A DNA stretch of 32,662 nt from NCBI GenBank assembly GCA_016710645.1, contig JADJVI010000051.1:1-32662 (forward strand). Direction: 5' to 3'. The notes below the pieces were generated by a model. The model was not told the origin of the DNA, searched no databases, and saw only the letters and a program-made list of their open reading frames with translations. Source of the DNA: Actinomycetales bacterium (lineage in GTDB: Bacteria; Actinomycetota; Actinomycetes; Actinomycetales; Dermatophilaceae). Positions within the stretch are counted from its first letter, which is position 1. The number at the start of each line of letters is the position of its first letter. A program made the translations under genes and the position numbers. This document shows, piece after piece, positions 14,571 to 23,866 of the stretch.

Positions 14571-15680
14571 ATGGCCACCATGTCTGCACCGAACAGCTCC
14601 TACGACCCTGTCGAAGTCGCCGCTCTTCAGCCCGAGGCATTGGCCGCTGCGGTAGACGCAGCACAGGCAGCCTTCGCTGCGGCCGCCGACCTCGACGCGC
14701 TCAAGGCCGCCCGGCTGACCCACCTCGACCGGGGGGCGGTCGCCACCGCTCGACGCGAAATCGGCGCGCTGCCGCCGAGCGCTAAGGCCGAAGCCGGCAA
14801 GCGGGTGGGCGCCGCCATGGATGCCGTGCGGACGGCATACGAGGCGCGGGAGGGGCAGCTACAGCAGCAGGCGGCCGAGCGCATCCTCGTCGAGGAGCGG
14901 GTCGACGTCACCGTGCCGACCGGCCGCCGGCCCGTGGGGGCGCGGCACCCGGTGGAGCTCACCCAGGAGCGCCTCATGGACATCTTCGTGGCGCAGGGCT
15001 GGGAGGTCGCCGAGGGGCCCGAGGTCGAGTCCGAGTGGATGAACTTCGACGCGCTCAACCTCGGCAAGGACCATCCCGCGCGGCAGATGCAGGACACCTT
15101 CTTCGTCGACCCGCCCGACGGTGGACTGGTGTTGCGCACCCAGACCTCGCCCATTCAGATCCGCACCATGCTCACCCGCACGCCGCCGATCTACGTCGTC
15201 GCCCCGGGCAAGGTCTTCCGCACCGACGACCTTGACGCCACCCACACGCCGGTCTTCCACCAGATCGAGTTGCTTGCCGTCGACAAGGGTCTGACCATGG
15301 CCCACCTGCGCGGGTCGATCGACCATTTCGTGCGGGCCATGTTCGGGGACGTGCGCACCAGGGTGCGGGCCTCCTACTTCCCGTTCACGGAGCCGTCCAT
15401 GGAGACCGACTTCGAGTGCTTCGCATGCTTGGGGGCTGAGGCGGCGGTGCGCGGCGAGTGCCGCACCTGTGGTGGCTCGGGCTGGATCGAGCTGGGCGGG
15501 TCGGGCATGGTCAACCGCAAGGTGTTCACCGCGTGCGGCATCGACCCCGACGTCTACACCGGGTTCGCGTTCGGCTTCGGGATCGAGCGCGCGCTGCAGC
15601 TACGCAATGGCGTCGGCGACATGCGCGACATCGTCGAGGGCGATGTGCGCTTCTCAGGTCAGTTCGGAATGGCGGTGTGA
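14571..15680 (+). CDS. pheS: Phenylalanyl-tRNA synthetase alpha subunit
   Basis: The catalytic alpha subunit of the alpha2-beta2 PheRS, which charges tRNA-Phe. The N-terminal coiled region (about 1-100, Ala/Lys/Arg rich) is the tRNA-contacting arm. The class II core follows: motif 1 around HPVELTQERLMDIFVAQGWEVAEGPEVE, motif 2 TPVFHQIELLAVD after GKVFRTDDLDATHTPVFHQ, and motif 3 GFAFGFGIERALQLRNGVGDMR. A small Cys-containing insertion (CFACLGAEAAVRGECRTCGGSGW) resembles the zinc-ribbon-like loop of many PheS proteins. There are 369 codons from ATG 14571; ATG 14580 is nearly as likely, as neither has a clear ribosome site. Confidence 0.97.
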   Translation: MATMSAPNSSYDPVEVAALQPEALAAAVDAAQAAFAAAADLDALKAARLTHLDRGAVATARREIGALPPSAKAEAGKRVGAAMDAVRTAYEAREGQLQQQAAERILVEERVDVTVPTGRRPVGARHPVELTQERLMDIFVAQGWEVAEGPEVESEWMNFDALNLGKDHPARQMQDTFFVDPPDGGLVLRTQTSPIQIRTMLTRTPPIYVVAPGKVFRTDDLDATHTPVFHQIELLAVDKGLTMAHLRGSIDHFVRAMFGDVRTRVRASYFPFTEPSMETDFECFACLGAEAAVRGECRTCGGSGWIELGGSGMVNRKVFTACGIDPDVYTGFAFGFGIERALQLRNGVGDMRDIVEGDVRFSGQFGMAV

Positions 15681-15681
15681 G

Positions 15682-18228
15682 ATGAGAGTCCCCCTGTCCT
15701 GGCTCGCGGAGCTGGTCGACCTCGCCCCCGGCGCCCGCGGCGTCGACGTCGCCGCGTCACTGGTCGGCGTCGGTCTGGAGGAGGAGGCGCTGCACGGCAG
15801 CGATCTCACCGGGCCGCTGGTCGTCGGCCGCGTCCTCACCATCGAGGAGGCCGTCCAGAAGAACGGCAAGACGATCCGCTACTGCACCGTCGACGTTGGC
15901 GAGCACGGGCAGCGGGTCACCGACGGCATACCGCAGGAAATTGTCTGTGGTGCAACGAATTTCGTGGTTGGTGACCTTGTCGTCGTCGTGTTGCCGGGGG
16001 CGGTGTTGCCCGGTGGGTTCGCCATCTCGGCTCGCAAGACCTATGGCCGGGTGTCCAACGGAATGATCTGCGCCGAGGACGAACTCGGCCTGGGTGAGGA
16101 CCACTCCGGGATCATCGTGCTCACCGACTACCTCGGGGCCGAGCGGGCCGCCGCGCTGCAGCCCGGCGAGGATGCCATTGCGCTGCTCGGCCTGGATGAC
16201 GAGGTCCTCGAGGTCAACGTCACCCCCGACCGGGGCTATTGCTTCTCGATGCGCGGCATCGCCCGCGAGTACTGGCACTCGCAGGGCAGCCCAGCGGGCA
16301 CCTTCCGCGACCCCGCCCTGGTGTCGCAGGTGCCACACGACACCACGACCGGGTATGCCGTGCACCTCACCGACGGCGCGCCCATCGAGGGGGCCGACGG
16401 CTGTGACCGCTATGTCGCACGGATCGTCCGCGGGGTCGACCCGAGCGCACCGTCACCGGACTGGATGGCTGCGCGGCTGACCCAGGCCGGGATGCGTCCG
16501 ATCTCGCTGGCCGTCGACGTCACCAATTACGTCATGCTCCTGGTCGGGCAGCCGCTGCACGCTTTCGACCTGCAGACCCTGTCCGGGTCGATCGTCGTGC
16601 GCCGCGCCAAGGACGGTGAGCGGCTCACCACCCTGGACGATGTCGAGCGGGCGTTGAGCGTCGAGGACCTGCTCATCACCGATGGCGGGCAGGAGCCGCT
16701 GGCGATCGCCGGCGTCATGGGCGGCGCGACCTCGGAGGTCACTGCAGCGACGACCGACATCCTCATCGAGGCCGCGCACTTCGACCCGGTGACCGTCGCC
16801 CGCAGTTCACGTCGGCACCGCCTGACGACTGAGGCGTCCAAGCGGTTCGAGCGGGGGGTCGACCCCAAGGTCACCGCCGCGGCGGCTCAGCTTGCCGTCG
16901 ACCTGCTGGTCGCCCACGGCGGGGGAGTGGCTGACGACGGCGGCACCGACGTCGACCTCACCCAGGGGCGCACGGCATACCAACTCGATCCCGACCTGCC
17001 CGCGCGCCTGGTCGGCGTGCCTTACTCACGTGAGCGGGTGGCCACGATCCTGCGCGACCTGGGCTGCGGCGTGGACGATCGCGGAGACACGCTGTCGGTC
17101 ACCCCGCCCTCGTGGCGGCCGGACCTCGTCGACGGCCCGGACTACGCCGAGGAGGTCGCGCGCATCGACGGCTACGAGCGCATCCCGTCGGTGCTGCCGA
17201 CACCGACCGCCGGGCGTGGGTTGACCCACAGCCAACTCGTGCGGCGGATCGTCGCCAACACTCTGGTCGGCCGGGGCTGCACCGAGGTACTGACCTATCC
17301 CTTCGTCGCTGCCGACTTCGGTGACACCCTCGGGCTGCCTGCCGACGACCCCCGGCGCAGCGCGATCCGACTGGCCAACCCGCTGTCCGACGAGGCGCCC
17401 TTGCTGCGCACCTCGGTCATTGACTCGCTGGTCGATGCGCTGCGGCGCAACGTTTCTCGTGGGCAACGTGACCTCGCACTATTCGAGTTGGGGTCCGTGA
17501 CCCGCCCGCTACCGGGGTCCGCCCACACCGCCCCCGTGCCCGGGGTGCACGAACGCCCCGATGCGGAGACCATCGCCTCGATCGATGCCGCGGTCCCGCC
17601 CCAGCCGCGGCACCTCGGCATCGTCCTGGCCGGCGAGAGCGAGCGCTCGGGCTGGTGGGGCAAGGGTCGGCCGGCCGACTGGGCCGATGCTGTCGACCTC
17701 GTGCGTGCGGTTGCGGCGTCACTGTCGCTGACCGTGTCGGTCGAGCCTGATCAGCATGCTCCCTGGCACCCAGGCCGCTGCGCCCGGCTCAGCCTTGCCG
17801 ACGGGACCCTACTCGGGTATGCCGGTGAGCTGCACCCCGCGGTGCTCAAGCGGCTCGGATTGCCCCAGCGCACCTGCGCGGCCGAGGTGAGCGTCGACGC
17901 GCTCGCGGCGGCCAGCGAGAACCCGGCCAAGCAGGGGGCGTTCTCCACCCGCCCGGTGGCCCTCACCGACGTGGCGCTGACCGTGGCCGAGAGCGTCGCT
18001 GCCGGCGAGGTCGAACGCACCCTGCGCGCGGCCGCCGGTGAGCACCTGGAATGGGTGACCCTCTTCGACGTTTACCGCGGTGAACAGGTCGGGGTCGACC
18101 AGAAGTCGCTGGCCTTCCGGATGGCCTTCCGGGCGCCCGATCGCACCTTGCGCACCGACGAAGTGAGCGGTTATCGCGACCTGGCCGTGGCGGCGGCTGC
18201 TGCGCGGTTCGGGGCGGTGCAACGCTGA
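15682..18228 (+). CDS. pheT: Phenylalanyl-tRNA synthetase beta subunit
   Basis: An 848-residue beta subunit that supplies editing and tRNA binding. Domains in order: the N-terminal MRVPLSWLAELVDL; the EMAP-like tRNA-binding fold (about 40-155, VCGATNFVVGDLVVVVLPGAVLPGGFAISARKTYGRVSNGMICAEDELGLG); the B3/B4 editing domain (about 210-400, with EVNVTPDRGYCFSMRGIARE and DVTNYVMLLVGQPLHAFD); the B5 domain (about 415-490); the catalytic-like core (about 500-720); and the C-terminal ferredoxin-fold anticodon-binding domain (about 755-848, ending DEVSGYRDLAVAAAAARFGAVQR). It starts one base after the pheS stop and overlaps nothing. Full length for actinobacteria, with no break. Confidence 0.97.
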   Translation: MRVPLSWLAELVDLAPGARGVDVAASLVGVGLEEEALHGSDLTGPLVVGRVLTIEEAVQKNGKTIRYCTVDVGEHGQRVTDGIPQEIVCGATNFVVGDLVVVVLPGAVLPGGFAISARKTYGRVSNGMICAEDELGLGEDHSGIIVLTDYLGAERAAALQPGEDAIALLGLDDEVLEVNVTPDRGYCFSMRGIAREYWHSQGSPAGTFRDPALVSQVPHDTTTGYAVHLTDGAPIEGADGCDRYVARIVRGVDPSAPSPDWMAARLTQAGMRPISLAVDVTNYVMLLVGQPLHAFDLQTLSGSIVVRRAKDGERLTTLDDVERALSVEDLLITDGGQEPLAIAGVMGGATSEVTAATTDILIEAAHFDPVTVARSSRRHRLTTEASKRFERGVDPKVTAAAAQLAVDLLVAHGGGVADDGGTDVDLTQGRTAYQLDPDLPARLVGVPYSRERVATILRDLGCGVDDRGDTLSVTPPSWRPDLVDGPDYAEEVARIDGYERIPSVLPTPTAGRGLTHSQLVRRIVANTLVGRGCTEVLTYPFVAADFGDTLGLPADDPRRSAIRLANPLSDEAPLLRTSVIDSLVDALRRNVSRGQRDLALFELGSVTRPLPGSAHTAPVPGVHERPDAETIASIDAAVPPQPRHLGIVLAGESERSGWWGKGRPADWADAVDLVRAVAASLSLTVSVEPDQHAPWHPGRCARLSLADGTLLGYAGELHPAVLKRLGLPQRTCAAEVSVDALAAASENPAKQGAFSTRPVALTDVALTVAESVAAGEVERTLRAAAGEHLEWVTLFDVYRGEQVGVDQKSLAFRMAFRAPDRTLRTDEVSGYRDLAVAAAAARFGAVQR

Positions 18229-18242
18229 GCCGCCCCGGTGGG

Positions 18243-19436
18243 GTGCCGGCACCGGCCGTCGTCGTCCTCGCGACCGGTGTCGGGCTCGCTCTGCATGTCG
18301 GGAAACTCCCGCCTGCGGTGCCGGCGCTCACCCAAGAGTGGGGCCTCACGCTGGTGCAGGCGGGGTTTCTGCTCTCGCTGGTGCAGTTCGCCGGGATGGT
18401 CGCCGGACTGGCGATTGGGGTGAGCGCTGACGGCATCGGCCTGCGTCGGTCGATGCTCACCGGACTGGCCATCCTCACCACGGCCAGTGTGTTGGGTGGT
18501 TTCGCGACCTCGTATGCCGTGCTCCTTGCGTTGCGCGCCCTGGAAGGCGTGGGCCTGCTCATGGCAGCGGTGCCCGCACCGGGGCTCTTGCGCCGAGTGG
18601 TCCCAGGCCACCAGGTGACCCGGGTGCTCGGCGTGTGGGGGGCCTACATCCCGTTCGGCACCGGGCTGGCCTTCCTCGTCGGGCCGTGGATCATCCAGCA
18701 CGGCACGTGGGCGTTGTGGTGGTGGCTGCTGGCGGGCCTCACGGCCGCGGCCCTCGTGGCGGTGTGGTTCGTCGTTCCGCCCAACCCGCCACGTGCGACA
18801 GGCGCAGTCGCTGCAGCGAGGGCTGGTCACGGCGCCGGGGACCGAGTGCGGCGCACCGTCGGCAGTGTCGGCCCGTGGATGGCCGCCTTGGCCTTCGGTG
18901 TCTACGCCGCCCAGTGGATGGCGGTCATCGGGTTCCTTCCCACCCTCTATATGCAGGCCGGCTGGACGGGCGCCGCCGGTGCCGTGCTCACCAGCGTCGT
19001 GCCCTGGGTCAACGTCATCGGCAACGTCCTGGCTGGCGTGTTGCTGCACCACGGGTGGCGGTTGGTCAGTGTGCTCGGTATGGGCTTCGCCGGGCAGGCC
19101 ATCGGGGCCCTGTTGGCGTTCGCGTCGGTCACCGAGAGTGCTCCTGTGGCGAGGTTCGCCGGCGCGGTCGTCTTCTCGATGGTCGGTGGTTTGGTGCCTG
19201 GAGCGCTCTTCGCCGCTGCACCGCTCTTCGCTCCCGACGAGGGCACTATCTCCACGACCATCGGGCTGGTGCAACAGTTGTCCTCGACCGGGCAGGTCAT
19301 CGGTCCACCGGTCGTCGCGGCGTTGGCCAGCGCCGTGGGCGGGTTCCACCTCACCTGGGTGGCCTGCCTGGCCTGCGCAGCGGCGGGGGCAGCCCTCTCC
19401 TTGGTCCTCGACCACCGGACCCGACCGCATACTTAG
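18243..19436 (+). CDS. MFS transporter (CynX/NimT-like)
   Basis: A 397-residue, 12-helix major facilitator. It opens directly in helix 1 (VVVLATGVGLALHVGKLPPAVPALTQEWG). The loop 2-3 motif GVSADGIGLRRSMLTG is a weak version of MFS motif A. The ALRALEGVGLLMAAVPAPGLLRRVV segment in helices 4-5 resembles the cyanate/nitroimidazole-type subgroup, but the substrate is unknown. The GTG start at 18243 lies 15 bases after the pheT stop. The SD-like signal CCCCGGTGGGG is poor, and read-through from pheST is likely. It ends 25 bp before argC. Confidence 0.85.
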   Translation: MPAPAVVVLATGVGLALHVGKLPPAVPALTQEWGLTLVQAGFLLSLVQFAGMVAGLAIGVSADGIGLRRSMLTGLAILTTASVLGGFATSYAVLLALRALEGVGLLMAAVPAPGLLRRVVPGHQVTRVLGVWGAYIPFGTGLAFLVGPWIIQHGTWALWWWLLAGLTAAALVAVWFVVPPNPPRATGAVAAARAGHGAGDRVRRTVGSVGPWMAALAFGVYAAQWMAVIGFLPTLYMQAGWTGAAGAVLTSVVPWVNVIGNVLAGVLLHHGWRLVSVLGMGFAGQAIGALLAFASVTESAPVARFAGAVVFSMVGGLVPGALFAAAPLFAPDEGTISTTIGLVQQLSSTGQVIGPPVVAALASAVGGFHLTWVACLACAAAGAALSLVLDHRTRPHT

Positions 19437-19441
19437 TCTTG

Positions 19442-19459
19442 TGCATGTATAGTCATGCA
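19442..19459 (+). promoter_or_regulatory. ARG box overlapping the argC -10 element
   Basis: TGCATGTATAGTCATGCA is an 18-bp palindrome (TGCAT, 8 bp, ATGCA), the size and symmetry of an ArgR operator. The -10 box TATAGT (19448-19453) lies inside it and eight bases upstream of the argC GTG, so bound ArgR would block RNA polymerase. argR is in the same operon (23863), which suggests autoregulated, arginine-sensitive repression. No convincing -35 box is seen. Confidence 0.7.
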
Positions 19460-19461
19460 TC

Positions 19462-20505
19462 GTGACCACCGCAGCCGTCGTCGGCGCCAGCGGGTATGCC
19501 GGCGGGGAGATCCTCCGGCTCCTGCTCGCCCATCCGCAGATCCAGATCGGTGCCCTCGCGGCCGACTCCTCGGCGGGCAAGCGCCTCGGTGACGTCCACA
19601 GCCACCTCACGCCGCTGGCCGACCGGGTCATCGCCGCGACCTCGCCAGAGGCACTCGCAGGCCACGACCTGGTCTTCCTCGCGCTGCCGCACGGGGCGTC
19701 CGCCGCGCTCGTTGCACAGCTCCCACCCGAGGTGGTCGTCCTGGACTGCGGGGCGGACTTCCGCCTCAGCGAGGCCGACGCGTGGACCCACTTCTACGAC
19801 ACCCCGTATGCCGGTCGGTGGCCCTACGGTCTGCCCGAACTCGTCGGCGCTGGGGGTCGCAAACAGCGTGGTTCCTTGGTCGGCCAGACGCGGATCGCGG
19901 TGCCGGGCTGCTATCCCACCGCAGTGTCACTGGCGCTGGCACCCGGGCTGGCGGCCGGCGTTCTCCTGCCGCAGGACATCGTCATCGTCGCCGCGTCGGG
20001 CACCTCAGGTGCGGGCAAGTCGCTCAAACCGCACCTGCTCGGAGCCGAGGTCATGGGGTCGATGTCGCCCTACGGCGTCGGGGGAGTGCACCGGCATACC
20101 CCCGAGATCGAGCAGAACCTCAGCGCAGCGGCAGGCGCCGAGGTCAGCGTGTCCTTCACCCCGACGCTGGCCCCGATGTCCCGGGGCATCCTCGCCACCT
20201 GCACGGCCAAGCTGGCTGAGGGCGTTGACCCGGCGACGGTTCGCGCGGCCTGGGAGACGGCATACGCGGACGAACCGTTCGTCCACCTCCTTCCCCCCGG
20301 CAGCTGGCCCCGCACCGCTGATGTGGTCGGGTCCAACAGCGTCCACCTTCAGCTCGCCGTCGACGAGCGCGCCGGTCGCGTGGTCGTCACGAGCGCGATC
20401 GACAACCTCACCAAGGGCACCGCGGGCGGGGCCATCCAGTGCGCCAACCTCGCTCTCGGACTGCCCGAGACCACCGGGCTTCCTGTCGTAGGAGTCGCAC
20501 CATGA
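19462..20505 (+). CDS. argC: N-acetyl-gamma-glutamyl-phosphate reductase
   Basis: A 347-residue NADPH enzyme making N-acetylglutamate semialdehyde, the third step of arginine synthesis. The N-terminal Rossmann motif VVGASGYAGGE (residues 6-16) and the active-site Cys150 in VPGCYPTAVS are present, with the GVGGVHRHTPEIEQN substrate-binding motif. The GTG start 19462 has no ribosome-binding site, but TATAGT at 19448-19453 places the transcript start at or within two bases of it, so it is most likely leaderless. First gene of the arg operon; its stop overlaps the argJ ATG. Confidence 0.97.
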   Translation: MTTAAVVGASGYAGGEILRLLLAHPQIQIGALAADSSAGKRLGDVHSHLTPLADRVIAATSPEALAGHDLVFLALPHGASAALVAQLPPEVVVLDCGADFRLSEADAWTHFYDTPYAGRWPYGLPELVGAGGRKQRGSLVGQTRIAVPGCYPTAVSLALAPGLAAGVLLPQDIVIVAASGTSGAGKSLKPHLLGAEVMGSMSPYGVGGVHRHTPEIEQNLSAAAGAEVSVSFTPTLAPMSRGILATCTAKLAEGVDPATVRAAWETAYADEPFVHLLPPGSWPRTADVVGSNSVHLQLAVDERAGRVVVTSAIDNLTKGTAGGAIQCANLALGLPETTGLPVVGVAP

Positions 20506-21680
20506 GCACCTCGACGCCCACCAACGCTGCCGTGGTCGAGTTGCCGCGGGGGTTCCGCGCTGCCGGGGTGACCGCCGGACTCAAGGCCAGCGGACGTCCC
20601 GACCTGGCCCTGGTCGTCAACGACGGCCCGGATCACCACGCCACGGCTGTTTTCACGAGCAACCGGGTCGAGGCGGCCCCGGTCACCTGGTCGCGCCAGG
20701 TCGTCAACGACGGACGGGTGGACGCCGTCGTGCTCAACTCCGGCGGCGCCAACGCGTGCACCGGCTCGCCCGGATTCCTCGACACCCACCGCACCGCCGA
20801 GAAGGTCGCCGAGGCCCTGGGCATCTCGGCCGGCGACGTCGCGGTGTGCTCCACCGGCCTCATTGGCGAGCGGCTCCCCATGGACCGGTTGCTGTCGGGC
20901 GTCGACCTTGCCGTCGCGGCGCTCGCACCGGGCGGTCATGACGCGGCGGCCACAGCAATCATGACCACCGACACGGTCTCCAAGCAGGCCACCGCCGGTG
21001 GTGCCGGCTGGTCGGTGAGCGGGATGGCCAAGGGGGCTGGCATGTTGGCCCCGGCGCTGGCGACCATGCTCGTCGTCCTCACCACCGACGCCGTCGCCAC
21101 CCCGGCGCAACTGGATGCCGCGCTGCGGGCGGCGACCGAGGTGAGTTTTGACCGGATCGACTCCGATGGCTGCATGTCGACCAATGACACGGTGTTGCTG
21201 ATGTCCTCGGGTGCCTCGGGGGTGACGCCCTCTCAGGATGAGCTCACCGCCGCGGTGACCTCGGTCTGCGCCGACCTCGCCCGGGGGTTGATCGCCGACG
21301 CCGAGGGCGCCCATCACGACGTGGAGATCGAGGTCCGCTCGGCGGCGAGCGTTGCCGACGCCCTTGAGGTCGCTCGCTCGATCGCGCGCAACAACCTGTT
21401 CAAATGCGCGGTCTTCGGCAATGACCCCAACTGGGGGAGGGTGCTCGCCGCCGTCGGCACGACGCGGGCAGCCTTCGACCCGGCGCGGCTGGGAGTCTGG
21501 ATGAACGGCATACAGGTATGCCGTGCCGGCGGGGTCGGCGAGGACCGCTCCCTGGTCGACCTCACCACACGCCACCTGCACCTGGTCGTCGACCTCGATG
21601 CGGGCGACGCCACCGCCACGGTGTGGACCAACGACCTCACCCACGACTACGTCCATGAGAACTCGGCCTACAGCACCTGA
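20502..21680 (+). CDS. argJ: Bifunctional glutamate N-acetyltransferase / ornithine acetyltransferase
   Basis: ArgJ moves the acetyl group from N-acetylornithine to glutamate, closing the cyclic acetyl pathway. The precursor is 392 residues and self-cleaves into alpha and beta chains. The cleavage motif KGAGMLAPALATMLVV is seen, with the nucleophile Thr188 after Ala187. IMTTDTVSKQA and the C-terminal ENSAYST, which ends at the active site, are intact. ATG 20502 has GTAGGAG upstream and forms an ATGA overlap with argC. The gene contains a perfect inverted pair of the dispersed motif (21505-21524) that forces an unusual ATA Ile codon. Confidence 0.97.
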   Translation: MSTSTPTNAAVVELPRGFRAAGVTAGLKASGRPDLALVVNDGPDHHATAVFTSNRVEAAPVTWSRQVVNDGRVDAVVLNSGGANACTGSPGFLDTHRTAEKVAEALGISAGDVAVCSTGLIGERLPMDRLLSGVDLAVAALAPGGHDAAATAIMTTDTVSKQATAGGAGWSVSGMAKGAGMLAPALATMLVVLTTDAVATPAQLDAALRAATEVSFDRIDSDGCMSTNDTVLLMSSGASGVTPSQDELTAAVTSVCADLARGLIADAEGAHHDVEIEVRSAASVADALEVARSIARNNLFKCAVFGNDPNWGRVLAAVGTTRAAFDPARLGVWMNGIQVCRAGGVGEDRSLVDLTTRHLHLVVDLDAGDATATVWTNDLTHDYVHENSAYST

Positions 21681-21713
21681 GCAGCCGCGCTCGCGGCCCG
21701 AGGAGGAACCACG

Positions 21714-22652
21714 ATGAGATCCCTGCGCGGCGAACCCGCCGACGCGCTGGCCACTGCGGCCAGCAAGGCCGGCACCCTCGTCGAGGCGCTGCCCTGGCTG
21801 GAGCGCTTCCGCGGGGCGCTCGTCGTCGTCAAGTACGGCGGCAACGCCATGATCGACCAGACCCTCAAGGCGGCCTTCGCCCAGGACATCGCGTTCTTGC
21901 GGTATGCCGGGCTGCGGCCGGTCGTCGTCCATGGCGGCGGCCCGCAGATCGGGTCGATGCTGAAGCGGCTGGGGCTGACCAGTGAGTTCAAGGGCGGGCT
22001 GCGGGTCACGACGCCCGAGGTCATGGACGTCGTGCGAATGGTGCTGACCGGTCAGGTCGGCCGCGAACTCGTCGGTCTGCTCAACCATCACGGACCCCTC
22101 GCGGTCGGCCTGTCCGGCGAGGATGCCGAACTCTTCGGTGCTCGTCGGCGCGGCACCGTCGTCGACGGCGAAGATGTCGACCTCGGACTGGTCGGGGACG
22201 TCGAACGGGTCAATCCCGCCGCGGTGCAGGACATCCTCGACGCGGGCCGCATTCCCGTCGTCTCGACGGTCGCGCCCGACCTCGACACCCCCGGCCAGGT
22301 GCTCAATGTCAACGCTGACACCGCGGCTGCCGCGCTGGCTGTCGCCCTCGGTGCTCGCAAACTCGTCGTCCTCACCGACGTGGAGGGGGTCTACGCCGAT
22401 TGGCCGGACCGCTCCTCGTTGCTGTCGCAGTTGTCGGTCAGCGAGGCGCAGGTGCTGCTCGGTAAGGTCGACTCGGGCATGGTGCCCAAGCTGGAGGCCT
22501 GCATCCGGGCCGTCGAAGGCGGAGTCCCGCAAGCCCATGTCGTTGACGGGCGCACCCCGCACTCGATCTTGCTCGAAGTCTTCACCGATGCCGGAATCGG
22601 CACGATGGTGCTGCCGGATACGACCTTGCCCACGGCGGCGGTGGCCCCGTGA
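21714..22652 (+). CDS. argB: Acetylglutamate kinase
   Basis: A 312-residue amino-acid kinase phosphorylating N-acetylglutamate. Visible motifs: VVVKYGGNAM (phosphate-binding Lys), VVVHGGGPQIGSMLKRLGL (substrate loop), NVNADTAAAALAVALGARKLVVLTDVEGVYADWPD (nucleotide-binding), and KLEACIRAVEGGVPQAHVVDGR. The N-terminal extension of about 35 residues before the kinase core resembles that of arginine-inhibited NAGKs, so feedback inhibition is likely. ATG 21714 follows GAGGAGG; 33 bp after argJ. Confidence 0.97.
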   Translation: MRSLRGEPADALATAASKAGTLVEALPWLERFRGALVVVKYGGNAMIDQTLKAAFAQDIAFLRYAGLRPVVVHGGGPQIGSMLKRLGLTSEFKGGLRVTTPEVMDVVRMVLTGQVGRELVGLLNHHGPLAVGLSGEDAELFGARRRGTVVDGEDVDLGLVGDVERVNPAAVQDILDAGRIPVVSTVAPDLDTPGQVLNVNADTAAAALAVALGARKLVVLTDVEGVYADWPDRSSLLSQLSVSEAQVLLGKVDSGMVPKLEACIRAVEGGVPQAHVVDGRTPHSILLEVFTDAGIGTMVLPDTTLPTAAVAP

Positions 22653-23866
22653 GCGGTGACGTTCCCGAGTGGCTCGGCCGGTATGCCGGGTCGCTGCTGC
22701 CGGTGTTCGGAGTCCCGCAGACGGTGCTCTCGCACGGGCAGGGCTGCTATGTCGTCGACGTCGACGGCAAGCGCTATCTCGATCTGCTCGGCGGCATCGC
22801 CGTCAACACTCTCGGTCACGGTCACCCGGCGCTCGTCGAGGCGGTGACCAAGCAGGCATCGGCGCTGCTGCATGTGTCGAACTTCTTCACCAGCGAGCCG
22901 CAAATCGAACTCGCCGAGACGATCTTGCGGCTGGCGCAGGCGCCGGTCGGGTCCGCGGTGTTCTTCGCCAACTCCGGCACCGAAGCGATCGAGGCGGCGA
23001 TCAAGCTCACCCGGCGCACCGGACGCTCACGGATTATCGCTGCTCAGGGGTCGTTTCACGGCCGGTCCACTGGTGCCCTGGCGCTTACCTGGAAACCCGC
23101 CTATCGCGAGCCTTTCGAACCGCTCATCCCGGATGTCGTCCACGTGCCCTACGACGACGAGGAAGCCCTCCAGGCCGCCGTCACCGACGCCGCTGACAAT
23201 CTGGCCGCAGTCATTCTTGAGCCCATCCAGGGCGAGGGCGGAGTCATCCCGGCGAGCACGGCATACCTGCGCTTGGCTCGTGAACTCACCACTGCTGCTG
23301 GCGCGTTGCTGGTCTTCGACGAGATCCAGTCAGGCATCGGACGCACCGGCGACTGGTTCGCCTTCCAGGACGCTGGCATCGTGCCGGATGCCTTCACCCT
23401 GGCCAAGGGGCTGGCCGGTGGGGTGCCGATCGGCGCCCTGGTCACGGTTGGCCCTGCGGTTACGGCGATGCTGACCCCCGGCCAGCACGGCAGCACCTTC
23501 GGTGGCAACCCGCTGGCCTGCGCGGCGGGCCTGGCGACGCTGCGCACGGTGGAGTCCGATGGCCTCCTCGCGCACGCCCGGGAGATGGGGGAGCACCTCG
23601 CGTCGGCGGTGCTGGCGCTGAACCATCCGCTCATCGAGCAGGTGCGCGGTCGCGGCCTGCTGCGCGCGATCGTGCTGCGCAAGGAGGCGTCGGCGACCGT
23701 TGCCGCGCGAGCCCTGGAGGCTGGCTTCCTGGTGAATGCCGTTGCGCCGCAAGCAATTCGGCTGGCTCCGCCGCTGGTCATCGAGGCCCACGAGCTCGAC
23801 ACCTTCGTGGCCGCACTGCCAGGTCTTTTGGAAGGGCTCGGCGACCCCGCAGAGGACTCGGCGTGA
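22649..23866 (+). CDS. argD: Acetylornithine aminotransferase
   Basis: A 405-residue class-III PLP aminotransferase converting N-acetylglutamate semialdehyde to N-acetylornithine. PLP-contacting parts: FFANSGTEAIEAAIKLTRR (about 105-123), FHGRSTGALALTWK, the aspartate in VFDEIQSGIGRTG (Asp224), and the Schiff-base Lys253 in TLAKGLAGGVPIGA. The GTG start 22649 overlaps the argB stop by 4 bp and the end overlaps argR by 4 bp. In M. tuberculosis argF follows argD; here argR follows directly. Confidence 0.96.
   Translation: MSGDVPEWLGRYAGSLLPVFGVPQTVLSHGQGCYVVDVDGKRYLDLLGGIAVNTLGHGHPALVEAVTKQASALLHVSNFFTSEPQIELAETILRLAQAPVGSAVFFANSGTEAIEAAIKLTRRTGRSRIIAAQGSFHGRSTGALALTWKPAYREPFEPLIPDVVHVPYDDEEALQAAVTDAADNLAAVILEPIQGEGGVIPASTAYLRLARELTTAAGALLVFDEIQSGIGRTGDWFAFQDAGIVPDAFTLAKGLAGGVPIGALVTVGPAVTAMLTPGQHGSTFGGNPLACAAGLATLRTVESDGLLAHAREMGEHLASAVLALNHPLIEQVRGRGLLRAIVLRKEASATVAARALEAGFLVNAVAPQAIRLAPPLVIEAHELDTFVAALPGLLEGLGDPAEDSA

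Noticed and set aside
18171..19631. 486-codon minus-strand open frame opposite the MFS gene
   Set aside because: Antisense shadow; low-complexity Arg/Gly/His composition.
20349..22562. 737-codon minus-strand open frame opposite argC/argJ/argB
   Set aside because: Opposite three conserved arg genes; biased composition and no recognisable motif.
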